NCBI GenBank assembly: GCA_023391415.1
Contig: JAEWAY010000032.1
Location: forward strand, 1-31,100
Direction of reading: 5' to 3'
Length of the DNA stretch: 31,100 bases
From: Bacteroidota bacterium
GTDB taxonomy: Bacteria; Bacteroidota; Bacteroidia; Cytophagales; Cytophagaceae
Below the pieces are notes generated by a model. That model made no database searches. It was not told the DNA's origin and saw only the letters and a list, made by a program, of their open reading frames with translations. Both the position numbers and the translations under genes were made by a program. Below are positions 8,344 through 17,873 of the stretch, piece after piece (within the stretch, counting starts at the first letter, position 1; every line of letters begins with the position of its first letter).

Positions 8344-8480
8344 CAGCTCTTGTGGATGTTGATTCGTTTTTTTAAATAAATAATAGCGTTTTTATCTTAA
8401 AATTGTAGAAAGATAATAAACAATAGGGTATTTTTAAGAATAAAGCGGCAGTATTTATTTAGGAAATCAATTATACCGTC

Positions 8481-9317
8481 TTGAAAGATTATTACGCGAC
8501 TCTGGGCATACCTCGGCAGGCTTCTGTTGGCGATATTAAAAAAGCCTACCGGAGACTGGCTTTTATACATCATCCTGACAGAAATCCGGGAGAAAAATCC
8601 AGAGGAAAGATGCAGGAAATCAACGAAGCTTATGGCGTACTCGGCGATCCCGATAAAAAGCGCGATTACGATCTACGCTACGATTACCGGTCTAGTCCCG
8701 CTTTTCAAAATCGCTCCACCCAGCGAAATACCCGGACTCAGCCCAATCGGACGAAGTCCGCTGGCTCGGAAGCCCGTTCGGGTCCGCGAGCGAACAGCCG
8801 AAGGGAAAGAGGGACTTCCCAAAAACCGCGTCCGCCATTTCGTAAAAAAACGGCTTTCAACTATAGGGACCTGGCGGTAAAGGCTCGTTTTTTAGCTGGT
8901 TTTTTCTTTTTCTATACATTTCTGCTTACTGTCGATTATTTTATTCCTTTGGCCTATCATCACGTTCTGGTGCGGCGTTTTGTAAAGACAAGCGGCGAAA
9001 ATACCTACAAGGTAACAACCGACCTGGTTGACTTTCAGGTCAACTGCCACGGGTTGAGCATCGCTCCGAAAGACCTGATCAGCGTGGAGATCACTCCCAT
9101 TTTTGGCATAGTCAAAGAACTGAGGGTAGACCGAATCGATTATATATACGATGTCCGTCTCAACACCATATACTCCCCGGTTTATTTTATCGTTTTGGGA
9201 GTGATGCTTACCTCCGCTATGGTCATTCGTTCCCGTGACGCCCTTAGAGCCTGTACCCTATGTTTCATAGCGGCTTTTGGATTTTTTATAGTCTTTATTC
9301 TGGTTCATTTATATTGA
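8481..9317 (+). CDS. Membrane-anchored J-domain (DnaJ-like) protein
   Basis: 278 residues. Residues 1-66 are a J domain (DYYATLGIPRQASVGDIKKAYRRL) with the HPD motif that stimulates Hsp70 ATPase at about residues 31-33 (HHPDRNPGEK). A basic, low-complexity Arg/Ser/Pro-rich linker follows (~70-120), then a membrane segment (FLAGFFFFYTFLLTVDYF), a short soluble part (~150-220) and two more hydrophobic segments at the C-terminus. It lacks the zinc-finger and C-terminal substrate domains of DnaJ, so it is likely a specialised co-chaperone recruiting DnaK to the membrane. No ATG is available at the family start; TTG at 8481 is used, with AGGAAA further upstream. It is divergent from the PrsW-like gene and overlaps the next gene. 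Confidence 0.8.
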   Translation: MKDYYATLGIPRQASVGDIKKAYRRLAFIHHPDRNPGEKSRGKMQEINEAYGVLGDPDKKRDYDLRYDYRSSPAFQNRSTQRNTRTQPNRTKSAGSEARSGPRANSRRERGTSQKPRPPFRKKTAFNYRDLAVKARFLAGFFFFYTFLLTVDYFIPLAYHHVLVRRFVKTSGENTYKVTTDLVDFQVNCHGLSIAPKDLISVEITPIFGIVKELRVDRIDYIYDVRLNTIYSPVYFIVLGVMLTSAMVIRSRDALRACTLCFIAAFGFFIVFILVHLY

Positions 9318-9991
9318 AAAAAAACATAAGAATCTGGTTGGTAAGATGTATTGTCTTTCTTCTCTCTTTGCCGGCGGGTTATTTTCTCGCCGTACTAGGG
9401 TTGTCCAGCATACCGGTCAATAGTGGGATAAGTATGAAATCGTCGGATCAGGATGTGCTGATCTATGTAAAAAGTAATGGAGCGCATACGGATCTGGTTC
9501 TGCCTGTCGTCAATGAAATCCATGATTGGCGCTATCTGGTCAATATGGACGGTTATCGGGGCCTGACGTATCCATACGCGGCCTTTGGCTGGGGCGATAA
9601 AGGCTTTTATCTGAATACGCCTACCTGGGCGGATCTCAGAATGTCTACCGCGTTCAACGCCGTTTCAGGCAGGGGAGGTACAGCTATGAGAGTTACGCTA
9701 TACGCGTCGGTACGTGAAGACGCCCAAACCTGGCCTGTCCGAATTGCTCCGGAACGATACCGTGAACTGGTCGCCTATGTGGACGCTTCCTTTCAAAAGA
9801 GCGAAGATGGAGGAGGGCGGCGAATCGGGACCATCGCTTATATTCCCGGCGACGATCAGTTTTATGAGGCGCGCGGAATATACTCCTGTTTTTATACCTG
9901 CAATAGCTGGACGAACGAGGGCCTGAAAACGGCGGGGATAAAGACGGCGTTGTGGGCTCCCCTTGAATGGTGCGTGAGACGCTACCGCTAA
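9314..9991 (+). CDS. DUF2459 / TIGR02117 family protein
   Basis: About 225 residues. One N-terminal membrane segment (IWLVRCIVFLLSLPAGYFLAVL) is followed by a periplasmic-side domain with signatures I recognise from the DUF2459 (TIGR02117) family: IYVKSNGAHTDLVLP, FGWGDKGFYLNTPTWADL and CFYTCNSWTNEGLKTAGI. Conserved His and Cys residues suggest a hydrolase-like (papain-fold-like) site, but no function is established to my knowledge. The frame opens at an ATG at 9260, 58 bp inside the J-domain gene. The TTG at 9314 overlaps that gene's TGA as TTGA and gives a clean N-terminus (KKNIRIW), so translational coupling is likely. If the ATG at 9260 is the true start, the protein has 243 residues. Confidence 0.8.
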   Translation: MKKNIRIWLVRCIVFLLSLPAGYFLAVLGLSSIPVNSGISMKSSDQDVLIYVKSNGAHTDLVLPVVNEIHDWRYLVNMDGYRGLTYPYAAFGWGDKGFYLNTPTWADLRMSTAFNAVSGRGGTAMRVTLYASVREDAQTWPVRIAPERYRELVAYVDASFQKSEDGGGRRIGTIAYIPGDDQFYEARGIYSCFYTCNSWTNEGLKTAGIKTALWAPLEWCVRRYR

Positions 9992-10074
9992 TCCGACAAA
10001 TTTTCATATTCATACCCGTCTATCGTAACTTTATGTACGCTGGGCTGTTTTGATTGGCAAGGAATTGATCAATC

Positions 10075-11850
10075 GTGCTTATGGGTAATCCCTATATTTC
10101 CCTGTTGCGGACGGCTTGGTCGTATACGGGAAGGGAAAAAAGTCGTTTTATTAAAATTTACGTCATGTTCGTTTTCGCGAACCTGGTGGTTGCCATAGTG
10201 CCTTTACTTTATGGGTGGTTTATAGATAGTTTGCAAAAGGATGGTATAAAAGCTTTGAGGATCGCGTGGATCTACGCGGCCGTCTTTGTTGGCCTGAAAC
10301 TGCTCGAGTGGGTTTTTCACGGACCCGCCAGAGTTATGGAACATAAGCTGGCCTTTCATATCAGCCGGAATTTTATGGTGGAGCATTACCATAAGGTGGT
10401 GCATATGTCGATGAACTGGCATCAGGAGCACCATACCGGCTCCACGATCAGCAAGGTGCGCAAAGGATACGAGTCCCTGAAAGATTTTTTTCAAAATGGC
10501 TTTGTCTATACCTACGCCCTGGGAAGGTTTCTGCTTTCTTTCGCCGCCATGATCTATTTTTCGCCCTTGTTTGGCAGTGTCGCTGTCGTATTGGGGATTG
10601 TTACCATTTTTATGATTATTCTGCTGGACAAGCCTTTCATCCGTTCTCTGAAAGAGGTCAATGAAAGACAGCACGCGGTCATGGCCTCGCTTTTTGACAG
10701 TCTTTCCAATATTATCACGGTGATCACATTGCGTCTGGAGCGCCGTATGGAAATCAATATGCTGGACAAGATCAACGAGGTATACCCGCCGTTTCGTCTC
10801 AATGTGATTACGAACGAATTGAAATGGTTTGTCGCTCAGGTGATGGTGGCGGTGATCTACGCGGTCGTGGTGCTGGGTTATGTGTACCAGCATATGGAGC
10901 CGGGTACTCCTTTTTTTATTGGTGGCCTGGTAACCCTGATTGGATATGTCAATCAGTTTACGGGTGTTTTTGGCGATATCGCCGCGCAATATACGAGGCT
11001 GCTCCAGTACAATTCAGAGGTGGAGGCCGCCAAAAGCCTCGTAGGTACTTATAAGGTTGAAGTGCTGCCGCCTTCGGCTGGTATCCCCAAAAACTGGAAA
11101 AATATACGTATCGCCAACCTGAATTTTAGTCACGCGACTTCCCGAAAGGTCGCGGCGCTGACAGCGATCAATATGCGCTTCGCGAGAGGCCGGAAAGTGG
11201 CGCTGATCGGAGAAAGCGGTAGTGGCAAAAGTACAGTGCTCGCGCTCCTGCGCGGGTTGTATCAGGTGGAGAATGACGCCAACTCCAACCTCTATGTCGA
11301 TGATCAGGAAGTGTCCTTCAGGCAATTGGCGAGTATGGTCAGTCTGTTTCCTCAGGAGCCGGAGATTTTTGAAAATACGATCCGTTACAATATCACTCTT
11401 GGACTGGAAGTCTCGGAAGAGGAGATTGATGAGGCTTGCCGGCTCGCTGGTTTCTATGAAGTATTGGAAAAACTGCCTAATGGACTTGACTCCTTTATCC
11501 AGGAAAAAGGAGTCAATCTATCAGGCGGACAAAAGCAGCGCCTAGCGTTGGCCCGAGGGATTCTGGCCGCCCGCACAAGCCCGGTTGTATTGCTTGACGA
11601 ACCGACAAGCAGCGTGGATCCGCGCAATGAATTGCAAATCTATCAGGGACTTTTTGAGCGCTATACGGACAAGGTCGTCGTATCTTCTCTGCACAGGCTG
11701 CATTTGCTCACCAATTTTGACTATATATATGTGCTTGATCAGGGAAAGGTAGTGGATGAAGGAACATTTGCCAGGCTGAAAGCGGAGAGCCCTCTTTTTC
11801 AATCCATGTGGAAGCATCAAAAAGACGCTCGGGAAGGAGATTGCGAATAG
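10075..11850 (+). CDS. ABC exporter half-transporter (fused permease and ATPase)
   Basis: 591 residues. The N-terminal ~320 residues form a type-1 exporter membrane domain with about six segments (YVMFVFANLVVAIVPLLYGWFI first). The ATPase domain has Walker A GESGSGKST (379-387), Q-loop FPQEPEIF (Gln427), signature LSGGQ (482-486), Walker B VVLLDE (504-509) and H-loop His540. All catalytic residues are present. The architecture is that of lipid, peptide or drug exporters working as a dimer at the inner membrane; the substrate cannot be inferred. The start is GTG at 10075, eleven bases after AAGGA, or ATG at 10081. The gene stands alone and ends 84 bp from the convergent DUF3857 gene. Confidence 0.9.
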   Translation: MLMGNPYISLLRTAWSYTGREKSRFIKIYVMFVFANLVVAIVPLLYGWFIDSLQKDGIKALRIAWIYAAVFVGLKLLEWVFHGPARVMEHKLAFHISRNFMVEHYHKVVHMSMNWHQEHHTGSTISKVRKGYESLKDFFQNGFVYTYALGRFLLSFAAMIYFSPLFGSVAVVLGIVTIFMIILLDKPFIRSLKEVNERQHAVMASLFDSLSNIITVITLRLERRMEINMLDKINEVYPPFRLNVITNELKWFVAQVMVAVIYAVVVLGYVYQHMEPGTPFFIGGLVTLIGYVNQFTGVFGDIAAQYTRLLQYNSEVEAAKSLVGTYKVEVLPPSAGIPKNWKNIRIANLNFSHATSRKVAALTAINMRFARGRKVALIGESGSGKSTVLALLRGLYQVENDANSNLYVDDQEVSFRQLASMVSLFPQEPEIFENTIRYNITLGLEVSEEEIDEACRLAGFYEVLEKLPNGLDSFIQEKGVNLSGGQKQRLALARGILAARTSPVVLLDEPTSSVDPRNELQIYQGLFERYTDKVVVSSLHRLHLLTNFDYIYVLDQGKVVDEGTFARLKAESPLFQSMWKHQKDAREGDCE

Positions 11851-11934
11851 CCAGCCTCGGCGTGAAAGGCCCGGGCGCCCGCCTCGGTCTTCCAATCGAT
11901 CAGGCGGAGACAGGCGTCCGGAGACTTGCTTCAG

Positions 11935-13914
11935 TTATATCTTTTCAATTACCAGCGTGATTTTGTTGAAGTCGGCCGCGGCGTTGATAACTCTACGATA
12001 GTCTTCATACAGGCTGACCGGAAAATAAAGCTTTTTGTAATATTCCTCAACATTGATGATGTACTGGTCGCCCTCTTGCCGATAGGAAGATATAAACGCG
12101 ATGACTTTGTCGCCATCTTCCTTGTAGTGCACGTCCATATTCAGTGATTCGGGATTGGCTACACGATACCCGGCTGGCAGCTCGAATCGTATTTCGCGTC
12201 TGTAGAGGCGGGTAAAATCGTTTTCAATATTCAGTTTTCGTTTTTCTTCCTGATACATTTCCATTTGCGGACCGATCAGATCGCCCACTTTAAATAAGAA
12301 CTTGTCTCCCGCTTTTTCGACAAGCTGATCGCTTGTCAGGCTGGACTTTACGATAAACGGTTTTTTGCCAAAATACTCCCTGCCGGCGTTTTCCTCTTTT
12401 ACATACGAGATTTCCGCGTTGGTGATGTAGTTGTGAATGATCGCCTCGTTGGTTTTCTGAATATCTTCTTTCGACATGTAGGAATAATAGGGCTGGAAAT
12501 AATTGGCGTAATAGCCTCCAAGTTGATACTCAAGATTGACCATCGGGTTGAGTATATTTTCATCAAAGTGGACAGACACATAATGGTTGCTGAAATTCTG
12601 GTCGTAGGAGGAGGGTGCTATATAAGCGATTCGGCCCGTACTCGTGAGGTTTTTCGCGTCTTTTTGGACTTTTTTCATAAACCAGCCATAGTTGGCGGTA
12701 TAGGCGGAGGGTATATATCCCAAGGAAGAGGCGATCTCCGAGGGAGAAAGAAATTCCTTTAGTTCTGGAAAATGAAAAAGGTATACCGAAAGAAAATTAT
12801 ACGCTTCAAACTCCGGATCGAATTTGAGTTTGTCGCGATCGCTGGTCAGCACCAGCTCATAATCGATACCGGCTTCGTTGAACAAAGCCGCGTATAACCT
12901 TACCAGGCCGTTTTCCGAACCTACTTTGTTGTCCAGGACGCCTGCGATTGTTCCCAAAAGAGGATTGGGGTTGTCGATTACCATGATGTTTTGCTTCACA
13001 TACTGTTCGATAGCGATTATTTTATCTTTGAGTAGCGGGTATTGTTTCAGTGAAAGCTGCTGAGCTATCTTTTTTACTTTCTTTATTTCAGACTTGTTCG
13101 CTCCCAGACAGGCTCCTTTAAACAAAGCCTCTGTGATTCCTTCGTAGCTGATCAGATTGTCCCTGCCTGATAGGCTGTTGCTTTCCAGTTTGTAAATCAA
13201 CTGCTGTAGGCCGGCGGTATACGCGGATACGGCCTCTTCCCGGAGCGCTTCCATCTCGTCTATACGAACGCGTAGTACGTTTTTGTCTTTTCTGGACGTA
13301 TCGGCGACAGCCTCCGGTAAACCATTGTATGACTTGATCGCGAAAGTCAGGTATGGCGGAGAGATAAGCTCAAATTCCACGTTTTTTCGTGGTTTGTCGC
13401 TTTGCAGAATTTCCCGGGTCCCGGTATAGTTTACACTCGTATTCATCAGATAGAGATGTTCGATTTCACTACCCTTTTCAAGACCTTCGAGCGCGAAAAA
13501 GCGATAGACGGCTTTGGTTTTTTCGTCCGTAGCTTCGCGTATGTCCGCGTCGGACAGGATTCGTATACGTCCGTCTGGCGTAAGTACCCTGACTTTATGG
13601 ATAAGGTATTGAAATGAAGATCCGGACGGAATATAGACGCGGTTGTTTTCGGCGATCGCCTTGTCGGAATTGACCCGGATGATCGAGTGACTCAATATGT
13701 GTTGCGATAGCTCGCCGCCGGCGTTTTCCCTGAAAAACTCAACGGCCCGCTTGTCTTTCAAAATGATGGTTTCCAGTCCGGTTTCTTCCGGTTTCAGCTT
13801 GTACAGCCCGCGCTCGCTTTCCCAGTCATAAGATCCATAGTCGGGGGTATTGGCGATACCCGCGTTTATCGACAATAACCATAAAATCAGTAAACTAAAA
13901 AAATTGTTGTTCAT
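11935..13914 (-). CDS. Exported DUF3857 protein with degenerate transglutaminase-like domain
   Basis: 659 residues with a signal peptide (FFSLLILWLLSINAGIA). Residues ~50-240 fit the DUF3857 domain (strand-rich, with a LRVRI segment). Residues ~290-460 correspond to the transglutaminase-like domain of the neighbour, but where the active paralogue has GDC this protein reads GSEN (around 332-335), so the catalytic Cys is missing and no clear His-Asp pair is visible. A beta-rich C-terminal domain follows, ending ITLVIEKI. It is likely a non-catalytic partner or binding protein in the periplasm. The gene starts 5 bp downstream of the active paralogue and is surely in the same operon. Confidence 0.8.
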   Translation of the reverse strand: MNNNFFSLLILWLLSINAGIANTPDYGSYDWESERGLYKLKPEETGLETIILKDKRAVEFFRENAGGELSQHILSHSIIRVNSDKAIAENNRVYIPSGSSFQYLIHKVRVLTPDGRIRILSDADIREATDEKTKAVYRFFALEGLEKGSEIEHLYLMNTSVNYTGTREILQSDKPRKNVEFELISPPYLTFAIKSYNGLPEAVADTSRKDKNVLRVRIDEMEALREEAVSAYTAGLQQLIYKLESNSLSGRDNLISYEGITEALFKGACLGANKSEIKKVKKIAQQLSLKQYPLLKDKIIAIEQYVKQNIMVIDNPNPLLGTIAGVLDNKVGSENGLVRLYAALFNEAGIDYELVLTSDRDKLKFDPEFEAYNFLSVYLFHFPELKEFLSPSEIASSLGYIPSAYTANYGWFMKKVQKDAKNLTSTGRIAYIAPSSYDQNFSNHYVSVHFDENILNPMVNLEYQLGGYYANYFQPYYSYMSKEDIQKTNEAIIHNYITNAEISYVKEENAGREYFGKKPFIVKSSLTSDQLVEKAGDKFLFKVGDLIGPQMEMYQEEKRKLNIENDFTRLYRREIRFELPAGYRVANPESLNMDVHYKEDGDKVIAFISSYRQEGDQYIINVEEYYKKLYFPVSLYEDYRRVINAAADFNKITLVIEKI

Positions 13915-13919
13915 AGTGT

Positions 13920-15848
13920 TTATAATTTGTTCAGTACCACAACTTCCGAATACGCTTTGTTCAGTTCTTTGATCATATTGTTCCAGTTGTCGAAGTTGTC
14001 CTGTGTTAGCAACAAGAGGTTATTGTAAAAGACACGGGTCATTTCGATCCCGTTTTTTAGTTCGCGGTATGATACGCTGAATCCAAAATTTTCATTCCCA
14101 TAACGCGTACCTGCCGGCAGGTATTTTATTGAATAGCCAGCCGGTACTTCCATCCGGACCACGCTGACATCGCTTTGGCTATTGTCAAAATCCATCGGGT
14201 ATTTTCGATCCTTCTTGATCGTGGAGGTTTGATGGAGTTTGTCCAGATGCAGATTGATATAAAACTCTCCAGAGGCTTGCTTGACATAGTTGTCAATGTT
14301 GAACGAATAATTGATTTGGAGCTCCTTGTCCCGGTCGTACAGGTTTTTGATTTCCAGCGAGTCGATCAGAAATTTGTTGTTTCCCTTGCCATACAAGTCC
14401 CGGGCGACCTTTATCCAGTCGTCGGACCGGTTGCTGAGCGTATAGGTCAAGTTGATTTTGGCATATCCCGTCAGAGAGCTTTTGCCTTGTCCGGCGAGCT
14501 TGTTTCCGTCAATACGGACGTTGACGGAATCTGTGACGCGGCTTTGATCGCTGTGTAAAACCGGTACCCGATGTACAATAAAGCTGTCGCCGTCGATACC
14601 GATCAGCGCTTCTTTGCCCTGAATAAAGGCGGTAGGCGAGCCCAAAGGCGTATATTGTCCGGTGGCGTCCAGAAAGTAATATCGTCCGTCGCGTATATAC
14701 GCGCAGATCATATGGTTGTCTACCGATGGCGTAGCGACTTCCGAATAAGAATAGGGTATATCCCGGCTACCGATCCAGGTCAGATAGGCGGAAATATCCG
14801 CGTACTGAAGCATTTTTTGTAGGATGCTCGACATGTCCTTGCAATCTCCGTATCGTTTTTCGCAGACGCTTTTAGCGCTTCTGGGCACAAAGCCGCCCAT
14901 GCCGTCTTCGATCGCGATATATTTTATATTGTCCTGTACCCAGTAAAAAATCTCGCGAACGGTTTCAAGCTCGTCGGTGGAACCCGTTTTCAGAGAATCG
15001 ACGATTTTTTTTAGCTCTTCGCTCTCGTCTTTGTTGGCGTCCTTTACCAGAGAGTAATACCACTGATAAAGCGCCCGCGTATCGCCAAGAAGGTTTACTT
15101 CTCCATCCGCCGTCTTGTACGATTTGATCCAGGTGATGATATGGGGAGTATGATAGCGGGCGTCGGGCGCGTCCGTTTCCCTGGTCAATTTCTCAATATT
15201 CCTGGCTTCCCATTTGTAGGTAGTAGTGTTGTTCTTGTTTTTCCGGCTGGTAAAATGAACTTCGCTTTCATCGACATGAATCGGTTTCCATCCTATCTCC
15301 ACGCCATCGCTCACTGTAAGGCTGAATTCGGCTTTTAATACCGGAATTCCCCTTTGAAAATAGAAAGAAGGAAGAAAACGGGGCTCGGTGATTCGCTTCC
15401 GGTATTTGATATAGCTTTTGGTACCTGGTTCGAGTTTGGGATAGAGGAAGGAAACCGACTTGCCACCGTCGTAAAAGACCGATCGGCTTAATTTTTCCTT
15501 ATGAGTAAAGTCTCTTACCTTTAATTCCTTGTATTTGTTTTTGACAGGCGCCAGCGTCGCGGCTTCAATCGATACGATATGGTCAAATTCGGAATAATCG
15601 ACTGAATGCTCGGTAAACAGGCCCGCCATATTGTCGAGATAGATGGTTTCGGAATAGCGATCGTAATATATCCGCAGACTATCGCCGATCAGGGAGATTT
15701 CTACATGATCCCTGTCCATAAGCATTAGCGCCCGTTCTCCAGGATACGTGGTGGAGAGTGTCTGAAATTCCGTCGCTGGTTGCGCCAGACCAAAACCGGA
15801 AATAAGGGAGATGAAAACAATGAAATAAAAACGATAAGTCGTATTCAA
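13920..15848 (-). CDS. Exported DUF3857 / transglutaminase-domain protein
   Basis: About 642 residues. A DUF3857 domain lies in the N-terminal ~230 residues. It is followed by a transglutaminase-like (papain-fold) domain with an apparent Cys-His-Asp triad: Cys336 in RYGDCKDMSSIL, His379 in DNHMICAYI and Asp394 in YFLDATGQY. A C-terminal beta domain ends EVVVLNKL. Members are secreted in Bacteroidota and presumed to act as peptidases or transglutaminases on envelope proteins; the substrate is unknown. The frame runs up to 15980, but the extra residues are unlike a signal peptide. TTG at 15848 gives a proper one (NTTYRFYFIVFISLISGFGLAQ), so I take that start. It is co-transcribed with the degenerate paralogue 5 bp downstream. 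Confidence 0.82.
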   Translation of the reverse strand: MNTTYRFYFIVFISLISGFGLAQPATEFQTLSTTYPGERALMLMDRDHVEISLIGDSLRIYYDRYSETIYLDNMAGLFTEHSVDYSEFDHIVSIEAATLAPVKNKYKELKVRDFTHKEKLSRSVFYDGGKSVSFLYPKLEPGTKSYIKYRKRITEPRFLPSFYFQRGIPVLKAEFSLTVSDGVEIGWKPIHVDESEVHFTSRKNKNNTTTYKWEARNIEKLTRETDAPDARYHTPHIITWIKSYKTADGEVNLLGDTRALYQWYYSLVKDANKDESEELKKIVDSLKTGSTDELETVREIFYWVQDNIKYIAIEDGMGGFVPRSAKSVCEKRYGDCKDMSSILQKMLQYADISAYLTWIGSRDIPYSYSEVATPSVDNHMICAYIRDGRYYFLDATGQYTPLGSPTAFIQGKEALIGIDGDSFIVHRVPVLHSDQSRVTDSVNVRIDGNKLAGQGKSSLTGYAKINLTYTLSNRSDDWIKVARDLYGKGNNKFLIDSLEIKNLYDRDKELQINYSFNIDNYVKQASGEFYINLHLDKLHQTSTIKKDRKYPMDFDNSQSDVSVVRMEVPAGYSIKYLPAGTRYGNENFGFSVSYRELKNGIEMTRVFYNNLLLLTQDNFDNWNNMIKELNKAYSEVVVLNKL

Positions 15849-16184
15849 ATCGGATAATGTTAGAGTGCGATGAAAATTTGGTTTGAATGTTTTTTGTTTA
15901 TGGTATAAATATAACAATGAATGTCTTCGAAGCTTGTGTTTCGGAAGAAATTTAATTTTGCATATTAAATAAAGGAACAACTTGAGGCCTCAACGGAAAG
16001 TCATGTATACGCGCCTGTATCGCGATGGCGTCAAGAGGGTTTTTTTAACATTTTGTTTTTGTTGTAGTGTGTTTTGTTATTAACTTACCACCAAAATAGT
16101 TACTTTTTTAGGGTGTGGATTTTTGAAATATTATTGTCGCCGCGAACATTGAAAATAGGTCGTGGAAACTTAATCAGGATATAA

Positions 16185-17699
16185 ATGTCCCAATATATAG
16201 AGGAACTGGAAAAAGAGATTGAACGATTAAGGGCTGAAAACAAACGGCTTCGTAAAGAGTCGGGCCAGGGAATCTACAAAAAACTTTTTGACGCGTCGCC
16301 GGATATTATTATACAGGTTGACGCCGACTTTAGAATCCTCAAACTTCATTTGCCCGATTATTCGGAGCATATGGTTGAAAATCTGATCGGGAAGGATGTC
16401 TTCGAGGTAGTGGAATCCGAGCATCATTACAAGATGGAACGCGCCTTAAACAAAGTTTTCACTACCGGCGAAAAGGTGCATTACGAGACGGAAGGCGTAT
16501 TGGAGGGAACCTATAAATACTTGATGAACTATGTATCTCCCTTGTCTTACGTCGAGGGACGCGTTACTTCCGCGTATTTTCTGACCCGGGATATTACCAT
16601 GCAAAAACTTTCGGAAAAAAGAAATCTGGAAAATGACCGCAAACTAAAGGTACTTTTCGAAAGTTCGAAACATATACATATCCTGTTTACTCAGGATGGG
16701 AAGGTCACCTGGTATAACCATCAGGCCAACCTGGTAGCTCAGGTCATTTTTGGAAAAGAATTGGAAAAAGGCGGAAATGTGGAAATGTATCTGTCCGGCT
16801 ATCTGCTGGAGCAGTTTGGTGAATATTTTGAAAAGGCGAAACAAGGAGAAGCTATTCGTTTTTATCAATGCCATACCGTGCGGGATGGAGAGCAAATGCA
16901 TCTGGAAGTATTGTTGCAGCCTATCGCCGAAGACAATGAGGTGACGCGTATCTCTTTGGTGGGTGTAGATATTACCGAGTTGAGAATGAAAGAAAGCAAA
17001 CTGGTCCTTATTAATGAGGAATTGCTTTCGCATAATCAACAACTCAACCAGTTTTCCTACGTGATTTCGCACAATTTGCGCGGCCCTATCGTTACCTTGC
17101 TTGGTCTGATCAATGTGATTGAAGAATACAATGACGATGAGGGGCTGAAAGAGGAAATGTTCGCGCATATCAAAAAAACCGCGCTCAATCTTGATACCGT
17201 AATAAAAGACTTGAATCTGTTGCTTTCCCAAAATACTGAGGAAGCTCAGATGAAAGCTACCGTATCCCTTGAAGATGAGCTAAAGCTGGTGAAGGAGCTC
17301 CTCAGGTCTCAGATCAATGAAGCCAACGCCGCGCTGATTCATGATTTTAGGGAAGTACCGGTCCTGTATTCAGTGACCAGTTATATCAGAAGCATATTTA
17401 TAAATCTTATTTCCAATTCTTTGAAATACAGAAGAATGGATGAGCCACTGTACATATATGTCCGGAGCGCCAAAAAAACGAACGAGCGGATTGAGCTTGT
17501 TTTCGAAGACAATGGCTTGGGCATTGATCTGGAAAACAACGGACATAAAATATTCGGCATGTATAAGCGTTTTCACGACCATGTGGAAGGGAGAGGTCTT
17601 GGGTTGCATCTGGTCAAAAACCAGGTAGAAATGTTGAATGGCGCCATTGAAGTGGAAAGCGTCGTCAATGTGGGTACCCGCTTTCGCGTTATTTTATAA
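16185..17699 (+). CDS. Cytoplasmic PAS-domain sensor histidine kinase
   Basis: 504 residues with no membrane segment. It begins with a short coiled coil (IEELEKEIERLRAENKRLRK) followed by two PAS-like domains (~30-145 and ~155-265, the first ending FLTRDITMQKLSEK, the second VGVDITELRMKE). A HisKA-type dimerisation domain follows, with the phospho-accepting His296 in SHNLRGP. The HATPase domain has an N-box FINLISNSLKYR, G1 DNGLGID and G2 GRGLGLHLV. The kinase appears complete. No response regulator is adjacent, so it is an orphan. The PAS ligand is not predictable. The gene is divergent from the DUF3857 operon. Confidence 0.92.
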   Translation: MSQYIEELEKEIERLRAENKRLRKESGQGIYKKLFDASPDIIIQVDADFRILKLHLPDYSEHMVENLIGKDVFEVVESEHHYKMERALNKVFTTGEKVHYETEGVLEGTYKYLMNYVSPLSYVEGRVTSAYFLTRDITMQKLSEKRNLENDRKLKVLFESSKHIHILFTQDGKVTWYNHQANLVAQVIFGKELEKGGNVEMYLSGYLLEQFGEYFEKAKQGEAIRFYQCHTVRDGEQMHLEVLLQPIAEDNEVTRISLVGVDITELRMKESKLVLINEELLSHNQQLNQFSYVISHNLRGPIVTLLGLINVIEEYNDDEGLKEEMFAHIKKTALNLDTVIKDLNLLLSQNTEEAQMKATVSLEDELKLVKELLRSQINEANAALIHDFREVPVLYSVTSYIRSIFINLISNSLKYRRMDEPLYIYVRSAKKTNERIELVFEDNGLGIDLENNGHKIFGMYKRFHDHVEGRGLGLHLVKNQVEMLNGAIEVESVVNVGTRFRVIL

Positions 17700-17701
17700 A
17701 A

Positions 17702-17726
17702 AACCGTCCTTTTTCGGAGGACGGTT
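17702..17726 (+). terminator. Hairpin after the PAS kinase gene
   Basis: AACCGTCCT (17702-17710) pairs perfectly with AGGACGGTT (17718-17726) across a seven-base loop, immediately after the kinase stop. There is no long T-run on the plus strand and a short A-run on the other side, so it is either a weak terminator or a stabilising 3' hairpin. Confidence 0.55.
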
Positions 17727-17873
17727 CAGAATCTGGTCAATTATTAAGCTTAAAAATCTTTAGTTTAATAATTAGCTGTATTTTATTTGTTATGTGACTG
17801 GATAATTATTTATTCTTTGTATTCGGATCCATAGAATATTTAAAATAAATATCTCAGAACACAAAAAGGAATT

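Noticed and set aside
10204..10989. Long open frame on the minus strand inside the ABC transporter gene
   Set aside because: Its His/Gln/Asp-rich translation is a shadow of the well-supported transporter frame on the plus strand.
15849..15980. Upstream ATG extension of the active transglutaminase gene
   Set aside because: It would put 44 mostly basic residues before the signal peptide, and the region is AT-rich like a leader.
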